Source of the DNA: Phycisphaeraceae bacterium
GTDB taxonomy: Bacteria; Planctomycetota; Phycisphaerae; Phycisphaerales; UBA1924
Direction: 5' to 3'
Assembly: GCA_020639155.1 (NCBI GenBank)
Contig: JACKHF010000002.1
Span: 62,001-126,000, forward strand
DNA: 64,000 nucleotides
Both the position numbers and the translations under genes were made by a program. Within the stretch, counting starts at the first letter, position 1. Every line of letters begins with the position of its first letter. The notes beneath the pieces are model-generated. The model was given only the letters and a program-made list of their open reading frames with translations. It was not told the DNA's origin and made no database searches. Positions 17,802 to 26,413 of the stretch are shown piece by piece.

Positions 17802-18213
17802 GCGGCTCATCTGCAGGAACATAGGTCACCCGAACGAATCCGGCATCTCGAACGGCCTGCAATGCTGTAGCAGCAGCCTGTACCGGAGCAAATCCTGTGA
17901 CCTTGACAAACACACCAGCATCCTGCGGAAGCTGCTTCAGCACAGATACAAGCTCATCCTTTGTTCGCATGACGCGAGCTCCCATGATGAACGCTGGTTT
18001 CCCCTCGACAACATCGACCAGTACGACCTGCGGCTGTATGTCTGAGGCACCTCCGGTCTTGCGTTGCTCTGCTTGAAGTCCCGAGAGCAGTTCGGCCTCA
18101 GCAGGGCTCATGGATGATGTGACAATGAAGTAGATCAGCAGAAGGAACACAACGTCGATCAGGCTGGTCATGGGAAGCCGACGACGATGGGGGGTATGTG
18201 TGTCGGGGATCAT
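17794..18213 (-). CDS. ExbD/TolR-family biopolymer transport protein (second copy)
   Basis: The protein starts near MIPDTHTPHRRRLPMTSLIDVVFLLLIYFIVTSSM, which is the ExbD pattern: a basic cytoplasmic start, a membrane helix with the conserved aspartate (Asp in SLIDVVF) that carries protons, and a periplasmic C-domain. It has 139 residues from the ATG at 18213; a GTG at 18219 overlapping the upstream TGA is also possible. It is the second ExbD of the operon and differs from the first in its C-domain, so a heteromeric stator is likely. Confidence 0.88.
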   Translation of the reverse strand: MIPDTHTPHRRRLPMTSLIDVVFLLLIYFIVTSSMSPAEAELLSGLQAEQRKTGGASDIQPQVVLVDVVEGKPAFIMGARVMRTKDELVSVLKQLPQDAGVFVKVTGFAPVQAAATALQAVRDAGFVRVTYVPADEPHG

Positions 18214-18215
18214 TT

Positions 18216-18644
18216 TCACATGCCACCACCTTGATCGCTCGTGCCGAGGCTCCAGCTGCGCACACCGAGTTCTGCCAGGCGCACCGCGATCGCGTTGATC
18301 GTTGCGCTGGGGCAATCACGATGCGCCCGGATGAGAATCTCCAGCGACTCCGGACTGCCAAGGTCCGTGATCTCGACTTGCACTTTCTGCATCAGGGTGT
18401 CGAGTGTGATGGTTTGCTGATCGACCATGATTGTTCCATTGAGCATCACCTCAATGGTAATAACGTTCCGTTCGATGTCACCGACTTCCTCGCCCGGTTC
18501 GTCGGGCAGATCCATTGGTGTTCTTGTTGCTTGTGTATATTGCGCCGTATACATGAAGAAGATAATGAGTTGGAGTACAACATCGATCATGGGTGTCATG
18601 TCGAATACGGACTGCTCTTTGGATGGACGCGGACGAAGTCTCAA
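18216..18644 (-). CDS. ExbD/TolR-family biopolymer transport protein (first copy)
   Basis: This 142-residue protein has the ExbD arrangement: RPSKEQSVFDMTPMIDVVLQLIIFFM with the membrane aspartate at about residue 21, followed by a periplasmic domain with strands (NVITIEVMLNGTIMVDQQ, LEILIRAHRDCPSATINAIAVRLAELG). With ExbB it converts proton flow into motion of a partner protein. It overlaps the ExbB gene by ATGA and is followed without a gap by the second ExbD. Confidence 0.9.
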   Translation of the reverse strand: MRLRPRPSKEQSVFDMTPMIDVVLQLIIFFMYTAQYTQATRTPMDLPDEPGEEVGDIERNVITIEVMLNGTIMVDQQTITLDTLMQKVQVEITDLGSPESLEILIRAHRDCPSATINAIAVRLAELGVRSWSLGTSDQGGGM

Positions 18645-19453
18645 CGGTTCATTCCCTGCTGTGTGGTTGGGACAGGTTGCGCTGGGCGCTGTTGTGGTTG
18701 GGCAGGACGCTGAGCGGGACGTGGCCCGTTCTGCGCAGGCTGACCACCACGCTGCTGTGCTGCGCGGGCGTCAAGGTGTGCTGTGAGTTCTTCCGTGATG
18801 GTGCCGGCATCCGCCGCAAGAGCATCAATCCGGTTTTTGAAATAGGTATGGATAAATGTTGCGGGAATGGCAACAAGAAGCCCGAGCACCGTTGTGATCA
18901 GCGCAACGGAGATGCTGCCCGCGAGTTCGGGTGGCTTTGCGAATCCTGCCGAAGTACTGATTTTTTCGAACGCACCAACCATGCCGACAACCGTACCGAG
19001 CAAGCCGAGCATGGGGCTGATTGTCGCAATAAGACCGATTCCTTCGACAGATCGATACATCTTTGCGGTTTCTTCCTGCCCGGCCTCTTCCAGTGCGCTG
19101 CGGAGTTCCAGCATACCGAACGCCGATCTGCTGCAGCGTGTCAATGCTGCTGCAAAGACACTGGTGAGGAAGCACTTGTTCTCATCGACCTTGCAGAATG
19201 CGCGAGCTCCAGCGAGATCACCAGTTGCAAGCAGGCGATCAAGACCTGAAATCACGGTGGGTGGGGCGAGTCGCGAGCGGCGCAGCTGATACGCGTGCAT
19301 GCCCGCGAGCACAACAAGCACGAACGATAGCAGAATAATGACAAACCCGATGGGGCCGCCCGAGAGCACGTGCTGCAGCAGCGTCTTTGCTTCCTTTGGA
19401 GCTTCCGTTTGCAGAGCAAGTGTCAGTGATTGAACAAAGCACAATGCGTTCAT
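18641..19453 (-). CDS. MotA/TolQ/ExbB-family proton channel protein
   Basis: This 270-residue protein has three membrane spans: about 34-55, 137-160 (IATISPMLGLLGTVVGMVGAF, the family signature) and 178-199 (ISVALITTVLGLLVAIPATF). The cytoplasmic loop between the first two has the usual length. A Pro/Gln-rich tail of about 45 residues follows the third span and is not part of the family. It pairs with the two ExbD proteins downstream, and the VWA protein lies two genes upstream. Confidence 0.92.
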   Translation of the reverse strand: MNALCFVQSLTLALQTEAPKEAKTLLQHVLSGGPIGFVIILLSFVLVVLAGMHAYQLRRSRLAPPTVISGLDRLLATGDLAGARAFCKVDENKCFLTSVFAAALTRCSRSAFGMLELRSALEEAGQEETAKMYRSVEGIGLIATISPMLGLLGTVVGMVGAFEKISTSAGFAKPPELAGSISVALITTVLGLLVAIPATFIHTYFKNRIDALAADAGTITEELTAHLDARAAQQRGGQPAQNGPRPAQRPAQPQQRPAQPVPTTQQGMNR

Positions 19454-19507
19454 GAATCTTCCTTTGTCTGACAGCGTTCGAGTTGCATGTGTCCGTGAGT
19501 GTGGCGG

Positions 19508-20671
19508 TTATGGTACTGATGCTCTGGTCTGTGCTGGATTCCAGTTTCTTATCGGCAGCCAGTGTGTGACCGGGTGTTCGGGGTATGACGAGAGCAGTTC
19601 GGTGCGAAGTCGTGTTGCTCCATCCACATCGCCCAGTTCCGCGCTGACAACAGCAGCTTCCGCGAGGGCCAGACCCGTGAGGTATGGATTGAGATGCGGC
19701 ATCTCCGCCGGAAGTCGCAGGAGTTCAACAACACCCTGCCATCGCGAGTCGACATTGTCTTCCTTCACAAGTGATCGACCAACGGCGATCTGGCACCACG
19801 CACGAAGCCAGTCTGGTGGGTTGGAATCAAGCTCTTTCCTGAGCGCGTCTCTTGCAACATCGCGTTCTGATGCCGTGCCAATGCGCGACGCGATAATGTT
19901 GTGGACAAGCCTGACACCCGGTGGATCATTCGGTGTCAGGGAGGGAAGTGTTGCACCCTCAAATCCTGATTCGGCACTTGCGCCAGCTTGGTACATCTGC
20001 TGCAGGGTGATCGCAGTGGATGAAGTCACATCAGGGCCGGGTCTTGCGGACCAGCCTTGCAGTGAGGGAGAATCAAACCAGACCGGTGGAAGCAGTGGGC
20101 ACAAATGAAGCTCATCATCAATCTGTAATGTCCATGGAGTCAGTGTGAAAGCCGTGTACGCAGGTTCGTCAGTCCGTTCCGCTTGTCTCGCTGTAATATC
20201 GACCAGTTGTAACCATGCGTCTGTGGCTTCGTTGAGCTCGCCCTGACGCAGTTTGCTCTCGAGTTTGCCTGAGAACACGATGACTGCACTCTCGCTTGTC
20301 CGATCAGCGTATTGTGTTGCGAGCGAATCAAAGAGTGGTTCCGCGAGTGTAACATCGCCTCGTGACAAGCGTGTGCGTGCGCGCCAGAATGTAGTGGCTG
20401 TTGTCGCAAGCTCGCCAAACGCAGCTGCGTTGCTGCCAGTGACATCAACACAATCGCTCAATGGCATCAGCACCTGCTCCGCCTGTGTCCCAGCTGTTTC
20501 ATTGGGATTGATCGGTGTCAGCAGAATACCATCAAGAGAGATTGACTGAATTTCGCATTGCGCCGGCGCGTAGCCACCACGCAGCAGCACACTGCTTGTC
20601 TGTGCGTGTGCGACAGATGTCAACACAACCAGGCTGAGACAAAGGAAAGAAAGCCGACGATACATGCTCAT
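19508..20671 (-). CDS. Secreted protein of unknown function in VWA/Exb operon
   Basis: This 387-residue protein begins with a signal peptide (MYRRLSFLCLSLVVLTSVAHAQ). The body mixes strands near the N-terminus (SSVLLRGGYAPAQCEIQSISLDGILLTP) with helical repeat-like segments that resemble short TPRs (RLSRGDVTLAEPLFDSLATQYADRTSE). No family is recognised. It overlaps the VWA gene by ATGA and lies 54 bases before ExbB, so it is part of the operon and probably works in the periplasm. Confidence 0.7.
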   Translation of the reverse strand: MSMYRRLSFLCLSLVVLTSVAHAQTSSVLLRGGYAPAQCEIQSISLDGILLTPINPNETAGTQAEQVLMPLSDCVDVTGSNAAAFGELATTATTFWRARTRLSRGDVTLAEPLFDSLATQYADRTSESAVIVFSGKLESKLRQGELNEATDAWLQLVDITARQAERTDEPAYTAFTLTPWTLQIDDELHLCPLLPPVWFDSPSLQGWSARPGPDVTSSTAITLQQMYQAGASAESGFEGATLPSLTPNDPPGVRLVHNIIASRIGTASERDVARDALRKELDSNPPDWLRAWCQIAVGRSLVKEDNVDSRWQGVVELLRLPAEMPHLNPYLTGLALAEAAVVSAELGDVDGATRLRTELLSSYPEHPVTHWLPIRNWNPAQTRASVP

Positions 20672-21615
20672 CCGTCAGGCCCCTTGACATGGTGATACGT
20701 TCCACCGGAATCGCGTGCAATCTTCTCCATCACCGCCTGTGCTCGCTGCGATCCAAACGTGATGCAGTGGATCGGAATCTCGAACCGCGCATTGAGCTTG
20801 GCAACATCATTCGCGACACCCTCGTTGAACTCGCCATCGGTCATGAAGAAGATGGCATCCGGTCGCGGGCGAAGCTGAAACGATGTTTCAAAGGCGCCGT
20901 ATGGGTTTGTTGCGCCCTCGGCCTTGATACGTCGGATGAGCCGCACAGCCCAACCGAGGCCTTGCTTGGAGGCGTCTGTCCACTTTGTCTGGCCCCCAAG
21001 TGGATATGGGCCATCGGAGTACAGACAGATAAAGAACTTTGCGTTCTCATTCAAACCCTGAATCGATTCAATCAGTTCAACCTGCAACTGCTCCAACTTT
21101 CCCTGCACGCTCATCGAACCGGAGATATCAGCGATGTAGGCAAATCTGCTGCCGCTCGCTTCAACACCGAAGAAACTCGCGGCTCCCGAACCTGTGCCAC
21201 TTAACGCACTCTCGCCGATATCGCCCGAGCCGAGAGATTCAGACAAACTCTCCAGTTCACCTATGTTGCCGGAAAGATCCGTTGAAAGGTCTGTTGTCAG
21301 TTCAAGATCGGGTGTTGATTCCGTGACAAGCTCGGGCACCTCCGGGGATGTGAAGTCCATCGCCTCGGCGGTCAGTGCATCAAGTTCTGCGCTTGTCATG
21401 ACAGCGAGATCAATGCCGCGGGAATCGACATCACGCGCACCGGGTGCTCCAGATCCGAAGATCCACAGAGCTGCAACGACCAGCAGAAGCAGGTGGAGTA
21501 CCAGCGACATGGCAATACCAATCAGGACAGCTGGTTCCAGAATCCGTTTACGGAATGATTCCCGCTTGGGCAGTGCAGCCGGTGGCAGTATGGTTTGTTC
21601 CAGGCCGTCGGCCAT
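20668..21615 (-). CDS. von Willebrand factor A domain membrane protein
   Basis: From the ATG at 21615 the protein has 315 residues: a basic cytoplasmic segment, one membrane span at about 30-53, an acidic Ser/Leu/Glu-rich linker and a VWA domain. The metal-ion-dependent adhesion site is intact: DISGS at about 163-167 and the MTDGE aspartate further on. VWA domains bind a protein ligand through Mg2+. It is the first gene of the eight-gene minus-strand operon, and its promoter should lie in 21616-21949. I infer that it is the force-receiving or cargo-binding partner of the ExbBD motor. Confidence 0.85.
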   Translation of the reverse strand: MADGLEQTILPPAALPKRESFRKRILEPAVLIGIAMSLVLHLLLLVVAALWIFGSGAPGARDVDSRGIDLAVMTSAELDALTAEAMDFTSPEVPELVTESTPDLELTTDLSTDLSGNIGELESLSESLGSGDIGESALSGTGSGAASFFGVEASGSRFAYIADISGSMSVQGKLEQLQVELIESIQGLNENAKFFICLYSDGPYPLGGQTKWTDASKQGLGWAVRLIRRIKAEGATNPYGAFETSFQLRPRPDAIFFMTDGEFNEGVANDVAKLNARFEIPIHCITFGSQRAQAVMEKIARDSGGTYHHVKGPDG

Positions 21616-21949
21616 GCACACTCCTGTTGTGGTTTCCAACCGTGTTATATCGGCGTTCGCATTGTCGGTTGCCGATCTGCTCTACCAATCCGTTCGCAGC
21701 AAGTGTTGGATCGGTTGTGTCACACCACCAAACACAACTTTGACGTACCAGCCGCCAACGAGTTCCAGTCAAAACCCAAACATGCGGTGCGATGGTACAT
21801 ATGTGATGACTCGTTGTATTGCGTCATGTGTCAAAGCAGATCTGTATGACTCGCCTTTAGAGATCACGGGCTATAGGGTCTGCCGCGACAGATCGGCGTG
21901 TCTCTGCGCTGATCCCGGGCTATGACTGGAGCATGGAGCATATTGGATC
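21616..21949. other. 334-base divergent intergenic region
   Basis: This interval separates the VWA/Exb operon (minus) from pyrH (plus). Short open frames cross it but none has a recognisable product or a good ribosome binding site. I see no tRNA, no strong hairpin and no convincing sigma-70 box. Promoters for both transcripts should lie here. Confidence 0.5.
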
Positions 21950-22669
21950 ATGGATAGACCAAAGTTTACGCGTGTCCTTCTGAAACTCTCGGGCGAGTCT
22001 CTGTGCAAACCGGGCGGGCACGGCGTCAATCCTGAAGAACTTCGCACCATCGCACAAGAGGTCGAGTCTGCCCACAAAACAGGGGTGCAGATCGCAATCG
22101 TGATCGGTGGCGGGAACATGATCCGTGGCGCTGATCTTGCTCAGGCAGGATTGATCCAGCGGTCAACCGCTGACTACATGGGCATGCTCGGCACGGTGAT
22201 GAACGGGCTGGCGCTGCGTGAAGCGCTGCAATCGCTCGGCGCGGAGTGCCGGGTGATGTCAGCCCTTGAGATCAAGTCAGTCGCTGAACCGTTCATCCGG
22301 GGACGAGCGATCCGGCATCTTGAAAAGGGGCGAGTGGTAGTGCTCGTTGCGGGGACGGGGAATCCGTACTTCTCGACGGACACCTGCGCAGCATTGCGTG
22401 CTGCTGAACTCAACTGTGAGTGCATCCTCAAAGCGACCAAGGTCGACGGCGTGTACTCGGCCGATCCCAACAAGGATCCCAGTGCGCAGCGGTTCTCGAC
22501 ACTCACCTTTGCAGAAGCGATCGAGCGCGATCTGAAGGTCATGGACACCGCAGCCTTTGCGATGTGCCGGGATAACCGGATCCCGATCATGGTGTTCAAC
22601 TTCAAGGAGTCGGGCAATATCGCCCGGGCGGTTGCATCGGAGCCGATCGGCACGCTGGTTTCGATGTAG
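21950..22669 (+). CDS. pyrH: Uridylate kinase
   Basis: This 239-residue amino-acid-kinase-fold enzyme phosphorylates UMP to UDP with ATP. The signature segments are RVLLKLSGESL, IVIGGGNMIRG, DYMGMLGTVMNGLAL, VVVLVAGTGNPYFSTDT and VYSADPNKDP. Length and order match bacterial PyrH. It is followed by frr about 100 bases downstream, a conserved pairing. Confidence 0.97.
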   Translation: MDRPKFTRVLLKLSGESLCKPGGHGVNPEELRTIAQEVESAHKTGVQIAIVIGGGNMIRGADLAQAGLIQRSTADYMGMLGTVMNGLALREALQSLGAECRVMSALEIKSVAEPFIRGRAIRHLEKGRVVVLVAGTGNPYFSTDTCAALRAAELNCECILKATKVDGVYSADPNKDPSAQRFSTLTFAEAIERDLKVMDTAAFAMCRDNRIPIMVFNFKESGNIARAVASEPIGTLVSM

Positions 22670-22771
22670 CACAGCATGTCGCGCCCGGAGGGGACAAACA
22701 CCCCGGTGTTTCATATACTTGCGTCGGACGGGCACGATGCCGTCCGTTTCATTGTCCATGAGGAGAAATCT

Positions 22772-23344
22772 ATGTCAACCGATCCAGACACTATCCTGCT
22801 CGAAGCAGAAGAAGCAATGGCCAAAGCAATCGATTATCTCGATCACGAGATGCGAGGCATGCGCACAGGCCGTGCATCGCCTGCGCTTGTTGAGTACATC
22901 AAGGTCGAGTACTACGGCTCGCCGACCGACCTGAAGCAGATTGCTGCGGTCTCTGTGCCCGAAGCGACGCAGCTTCTCATCAAGCCGTTCGATGCGACCT
23001 CGGTATCAGACATCCGCAAGGCGCTCGAGGCAAGCGATCTCGGGCTCAATCCGCAAGTCGAGGGCAAGCAGATCCGTCTGAATATCCCGCCGCTCTCACG
23101 CGAGCGTCGTCAGCAACTCGTTGGACACGTCAAGAAGATGGGCGAGGAGCAGAAGGTCGTTGTTCGCAACGCACGCCGCGACGCGAACAAGCACGCCGAA
23201 GCGCTCGCGAAGGACAAGGACGCGCATTTCCCGGAGGACGAGCTCAAGACATTGAAGGACGAAATCCAGGAACTGACCAAGAAGTACGAGGGAATGATCG
23301 ATACCAAGATCGATGCCAAGAGCACCGAGGTCATGGAAATCTGA
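22772..23344 (+). CDS. frr: Ribosome recycling factor
   Basis: From the ATG at 22772, which has GAGGAG upstream, the protein has 190 residues. The RRF signatures are present: LDHEMRGMRTGRASPALVEYIKVEYYG, LNPQVEGKQIRLNIPPLSRERRQQLV and RNARRDANKHAEAL. With EF-G it splits post-termination ribosomes. It forms a short operon with pyrH and ends at a strong terminator. Confidence 0.97.
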   Translation: MSTDPDTILLEAEEAMAKAIDYLDHEMRGMRTGRASPALVEYIKVEYYGSPTDLKQIAAVSVPEATQLLIKPFDATSVSDIRKALEASDLGLNPQVEGKQIRLNIPPLSRERRQQLVGHVKKMGEEQKVVVRNARRDANKHAEALAKDKDAHFPEDELKTLKDEIQELTKKYEGMIDTKIDAKSTEVMEI

Positions 23345-23365
23345 TCATTGATCGCAAGGAAATAG

Positions 23366-23397
23366 AAAAACACCCGCGCGTTTGTGCGGGTGTTTTC
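23366..23397. terminator. Bidirectional terminator between frr and a DinB-like gene
   Basis: CACCCGC pairs with GCGGGTG; TTTT follows on the plus strand and the A-rich run AGAAAAA precedes it, giving a T-tract on the minus strand. It lies between two convergent genes. Confidence 0.85.
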
Positions 23398-23426
23398 ATT
23401 CTGTTGATCATGTCATTGCTCGTTGA

Positions 23427-23969
23427 TTACATCGCCGAGCCATACCCCATCATGCGGCGCCATGCGCTGATCTGCCCGAAGTGCAGCATCGGGTGCGTGC
23501 TTGTCAGGAACGCTGCGAACGAACCGAGCGTGGGGCAGATCTGCTTGATGCGCCCGTCGCGCGGGTTCTCCTTTGCGAGCACAGACTCCTGCACGGTTGC
23601 AAGGCGCTCAGCAAGGATGGTGTGCCCCTGTGTAAACACATCCATGATGACGTCGCGTGACGGATAGATCGTGCCATCGGGATCGTCGTGGCACTCGTTG
23701 CCGGGCTCGAACAAACCCGGGAAGGTGTCAGGGATCACAATCCCGGATGCGTCGAGTTCGATGAGTCCCAGCAGGCGCGGCGGGTAGATCGCAAGATGCC
23801 CAAAGATAAACGCGGGATGGTTCGTGTTGACGACCTTGCCATCAGCGATGGGCTTGCGAGCAAAGTGCTCGTCCTTCACGCCATCAAGCATCATGCTCCC
23901 GAGCCCGAGCACCTGGCGCGCGTTCTGGGCTAGGACATCCGCGATTACTGACGATGTTGCTGTTGTCAT
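23427..23969 (-). CDS. DinB-like four-helix protein
   Basis: From the ATG at 23969 (GGGAGAAATC upstream) the protein has 180 residues. The pattern of a histidine in the second helix (FIFGHLAIYP), a middle HTILAERLA helix and a final HFGQISAWRRMMG helix is that of the DinB/YfiT metal-binding four-helix bundle, a family of thiol-dependent S-transferases and relatives. The metal would be held by His residues on these helices. The substrate is unknown. Confidence 0.72.
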   Translation of the reverse strand: MTTATSSVIADVLAQNARQVLGLGSMMLDGVKDEHFARKPIADGKVVNTNHPAFIFGHLAIYPPRLLGLIELDASGIVIPDTFPGLFEPGNECHDDPDGTIYPSRDVIMDVFTQGHTILAERLATVQESVLAKENPRDGRIKQICPTLGSFAAFLTSTHPMLHFGQISAWRRMMGYGSAM

Positions 23970-24100
23970 GATTTCTCCCGTGTTCTGCTGTGCTGTTGAA
24001 TCGGACAACCCAACCTTCGCATATGTGTATGGCGACTTGGTCGGGCTGGAATACTGCGTGCTGGTTGGATGCCTTGGCGCGAACCGGGGTGACCGGTGAT

Positions 24101-25171
24101 TTACACCTTCGGGATGAGATTGTGCGTGGTTGCAGCGATGCCGCAGAGTTTGTAGAGCACGCGAGCGCCCACGTTCGCGTTCCATTCGTTGTCGTCATAG
24201 GTTGGGCAGACCTCGACGAGATCGAATCCGACGACTTGCTTTCCGGATGCAGCAAGCGTTTTGAGGAGCAGTGTCATCTCGCGGAATGAGAGCCCGCCGG
24301 GGACCGGTGTGCCCGTGCCGGGGCACAGGGATGGATCGAGCCCGTCGATATCGAAGCTGATCCAGACATGCTCGGAGAGGTCTGCGACGATCTTCTGCAT
24401 GATGGAGCGCAGTGTTGCGCCGTCAGCGACTGCGTTTGCGATGTCCTGGTCGTGCCAGACGCTGATCGCTTTCCCTTGAGACTTTGCGTACTCGCGCTCC
24501 TGCTCGCACGAATCGCGTATGCCGACCTGAACCAGTCTGCCGATCGTGGGCACATGTTCCATAACGTTGTGCATGATCGACGCGTGTGATTGCGCGAACC
24601 CCTCGAACGCAGGACGCAGGTCCATGTGCGCATCGATCTGGAGTATCCCGAGCCCCGTTTTTCCCGAGGTTGCTAGATGTGCAGCCGCCGCTTCGATCGC
24701 GCCGAGCGGGGTGGAGTGATCGCCCCCGATGATCCCGGGGATATTCCCGTCGCGGAGCGCTTGCCCCGTCCATGTGCGCACGAGCATCTGCACCTGCTCC
24801 GATGCGTCGTTGACAACCTGCAACGCGTGCGCGTGCTCCCCCGAGTGATCGGGATCAACGCCGCCCATCTCGATGATGGGGAGCGCAGCACCACGGGCCT
24901 TGACGGACAGGTCGGACACACCATCGGGCGCATCGTCCATGAAGATGCCAGCTTTCCAGACAGAACCGAACGAGTGGTCGTACAGATCGACCTGCATCGA
25001 TGCGTCCATGATCGCGTCCGGTCCCTTGCTTGCACCGCCGCCATACGAGGTTGTCGCATCGAACGGTACGGGGAGCAGGTGGATCTTTGCGTTGTCCCTG
25101 CCGTGCGGGAGCCCGAAGATGCCGTCGCCCGTTGCTGCGCCATTCGGATCGAAGTCTGCGATATCTGTCAT
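24101..25171 (-). CDS. Agmatinase/arginase-family ureohydrolase
   Basis: This 356-residue enzyme carries the binuclear manganese motifs of ureohydrolases: GGDHS at about 154-158, DAHMD at about 182-186 and DIDGLDP at about 274-280. YGGGASKGPDAI near the N-terminus is the usual substrate-side loop. Agmatinase (speB) is the likeliest activity, giving putrescine and urea, but arginase, guanidinobutyrase or formiminoglutamase cannot be excluded from sequence alone. The second of two ATGs was chosen because GAGG lies six bases upstream of it. It is divergent from the galactokinase gene. Confidence 0.87.
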   Translation of the reverse strand: MTDIADFDPNGAATGDGIFGLPHGRDNAKIHLLPVPFDATTSYGGGASKGPDAIMDASMQVDLYDHSFGSVWKAGIFMDDAPDGVSDLSVKARGAALPIIEMGGVDPDHSGEHAHALQVVNDASEQVQMLVRTWTGQALRDGNIPGIIGGDHSTPLGAIEAAAAHLATSGKTGLGILQIDAHMDLRPAFEGFAQSHASIMHNVMEHVPTIGRLVQVGIRDSCEQEREYAKSQGKAISVWHDQDIANAVADGATLRSIMQKIVADLSEHVWISFDIDGLDPSLCPGTGTPVPGGLSFREMTLLLKTLAASGKQVVGFDLVEVCPTYDDNEWNANVGARVLYKLCGIAATTHNLIPKV

Positions 25172-25204
25172 TGGCATCCTCGTTTTCTGCGTGAGTCCGA
25201 TGGT

Positions 25205-26413
25205 ATGTCGTCCGGTGTTCTACGCTGGGATGTAGTGAGTGTGAACAACAGACAATCGGGCAGCTACCTCTCAAAGGTGCGTGATGCGAGCAGCCTGTTT
25301 GCTGGCGCGTTTGGTGATCCGCCAGCAGCAGCGGCTGTAGCGCCGGGGCGTGTAAACATCATCGGCGATCACATCGACTATTGCGGCGGGACGGTGCTGC
25401 CCATGGCGATCAACCGCTGGACCGCAGTTGTTGGTTCGTTGCGGGATGATGGCATGATCAGATGGGCGCAGCAGCCGGACGACGATGCCGAGCGCGACGA
25501 GGATGGCAAGGTGATCGTGCCGATCGAGACGCACGCACAGGATGAACCTCGACCTGAGCCCGGCTTATCCATGTCGTATATTGCTGGAACAGTGCAAACG
25601 GTGCTCGACGAGATCGGACAGTCTGGGAAGGGGCTGGATGTCGTGCTCGCGTCGAACGTGCCGATCGGCGCAGGGCTTTCCAGTTCTGCTACGTTGTGTG
25701 CCAGTGTTGCAATGTGTGTGCTGAAACTGACCGGAGCAGAGCTTGATCCACAGCGTGTTGCAAAGCTATGCCAGCGGGTCGAGCACGAATGGGCGAGTGT
25801 GCCGTGCGGGATCATGGACCAGTACGCGGTTGTGCTGAGTCAAGCCGGCCATGCGACAATGATCGATTGTGCGCGTGACGATGTGTCGCATGTGCCGGTT
25901 CCCGATGACATCGGCTGGCTGATTCTCGATACGGGCACACGAAGATCGCTCGCTGACAGCGCGTACGCGGACCGGCGGGATGTGTGCGCTCGTGCCGCAG
26001 AGAAGTTCGGTGTGGAATACCTGTGCCACGCGAGTCTCGACGATGTGAATGATCCATATGCGAGGCATGTGATCTCGGAACATCATCGCGTGAGAGCAGT
26101 TGTTGATGCCATACAGGCGAGAGATATGAAAATAGTGGGGCAATGCATGATCGAATCCCACGCATCACTCCGCGATGACTACAAGGTCTCCTCACCCGCA
26201 CTCGATCGAGCAGTGCAGGCACTATGCGCTATGGACAGTGTGCGCGGTGCACGAATGACCGGCGCTGGGTTTGGTGGATGCGTAATTGCTGCTGTGCAGA
26301 AGGACAGCATGGAAGTAGTAATCGCAAAAGTCAGGGATCGCGTGCTTCACACGATCAGCCCGCGCGCGACTGTGTTTGCAGTGCATCCTGTAGACTGTGC
26401 TCGCTCGTTATGA
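25205..26413 (+). CDS. galK: Galactokinase
   Basis: This GHMP kinase has the galactokinase start APGRVNIIGDHIDYCGGTVLP (with Asp where Glu is usual), the ATP loop PIGAGLSSSATL and the C-terminal MTGAGFGGCVIA. It converts galactose and ATP to galactose-1-phosphate. Three in-frame starts are possible: ATG 25205 (402 residues), GTG 25235 and GTG 25241; GGGA lies ahead of the last two. No other Leloir genes are nearby. The stop overlaps the convergent phosphatase gene by six bases. Confidence 0.88.
   Translation: MSSGVLRWDVVSVNNRQSGSYLSKVRDASSLFAGAFGDPPAAAAVAPGRVNIIGDHIDYCGGTVLPMAINRWTAVVGSLRDDGMIRWAQQPDDDAERDEDGKVIVPIETHAQDEPRPEPGLSMSYIAGTVQTVLDEIGQSGKGLDVVLASNVPIGAGLSSSATLCASVAMCVLKLTGAELDPQRVAKLCQRVEHEWASVPCGIMDQYAVVLSQAGHATMIDCARDDVSHVPVPDDIGWLILDTGTRRSLADSAYADRRDVCARAAEKFGVEYLCHASLDDVNDPYARHVISEHHRVRAVVDAIQARDMKIVGQCMIESHASLRDDYKVSSPALDRAVQALCAMDSVRGARMTGAGFGGCVIAAVQKDSMEVVIAKVRDRVLHTISPRATVFAVHPVDCARSL

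Noticed and set aside
21616..21949. Possible tRNA or small RNA in the pyrH upstream interval
   Set aside because: No cloverleaf, no T-loop consensus and no terminator hairpin could be found by eye.
24677..25204. In-frame 5' extension of galactokinase
   Set aside because: The extension runs antisense through the agmatinase-family gene and has no likeness to GHMP kinases; the real start is at or after 25205.
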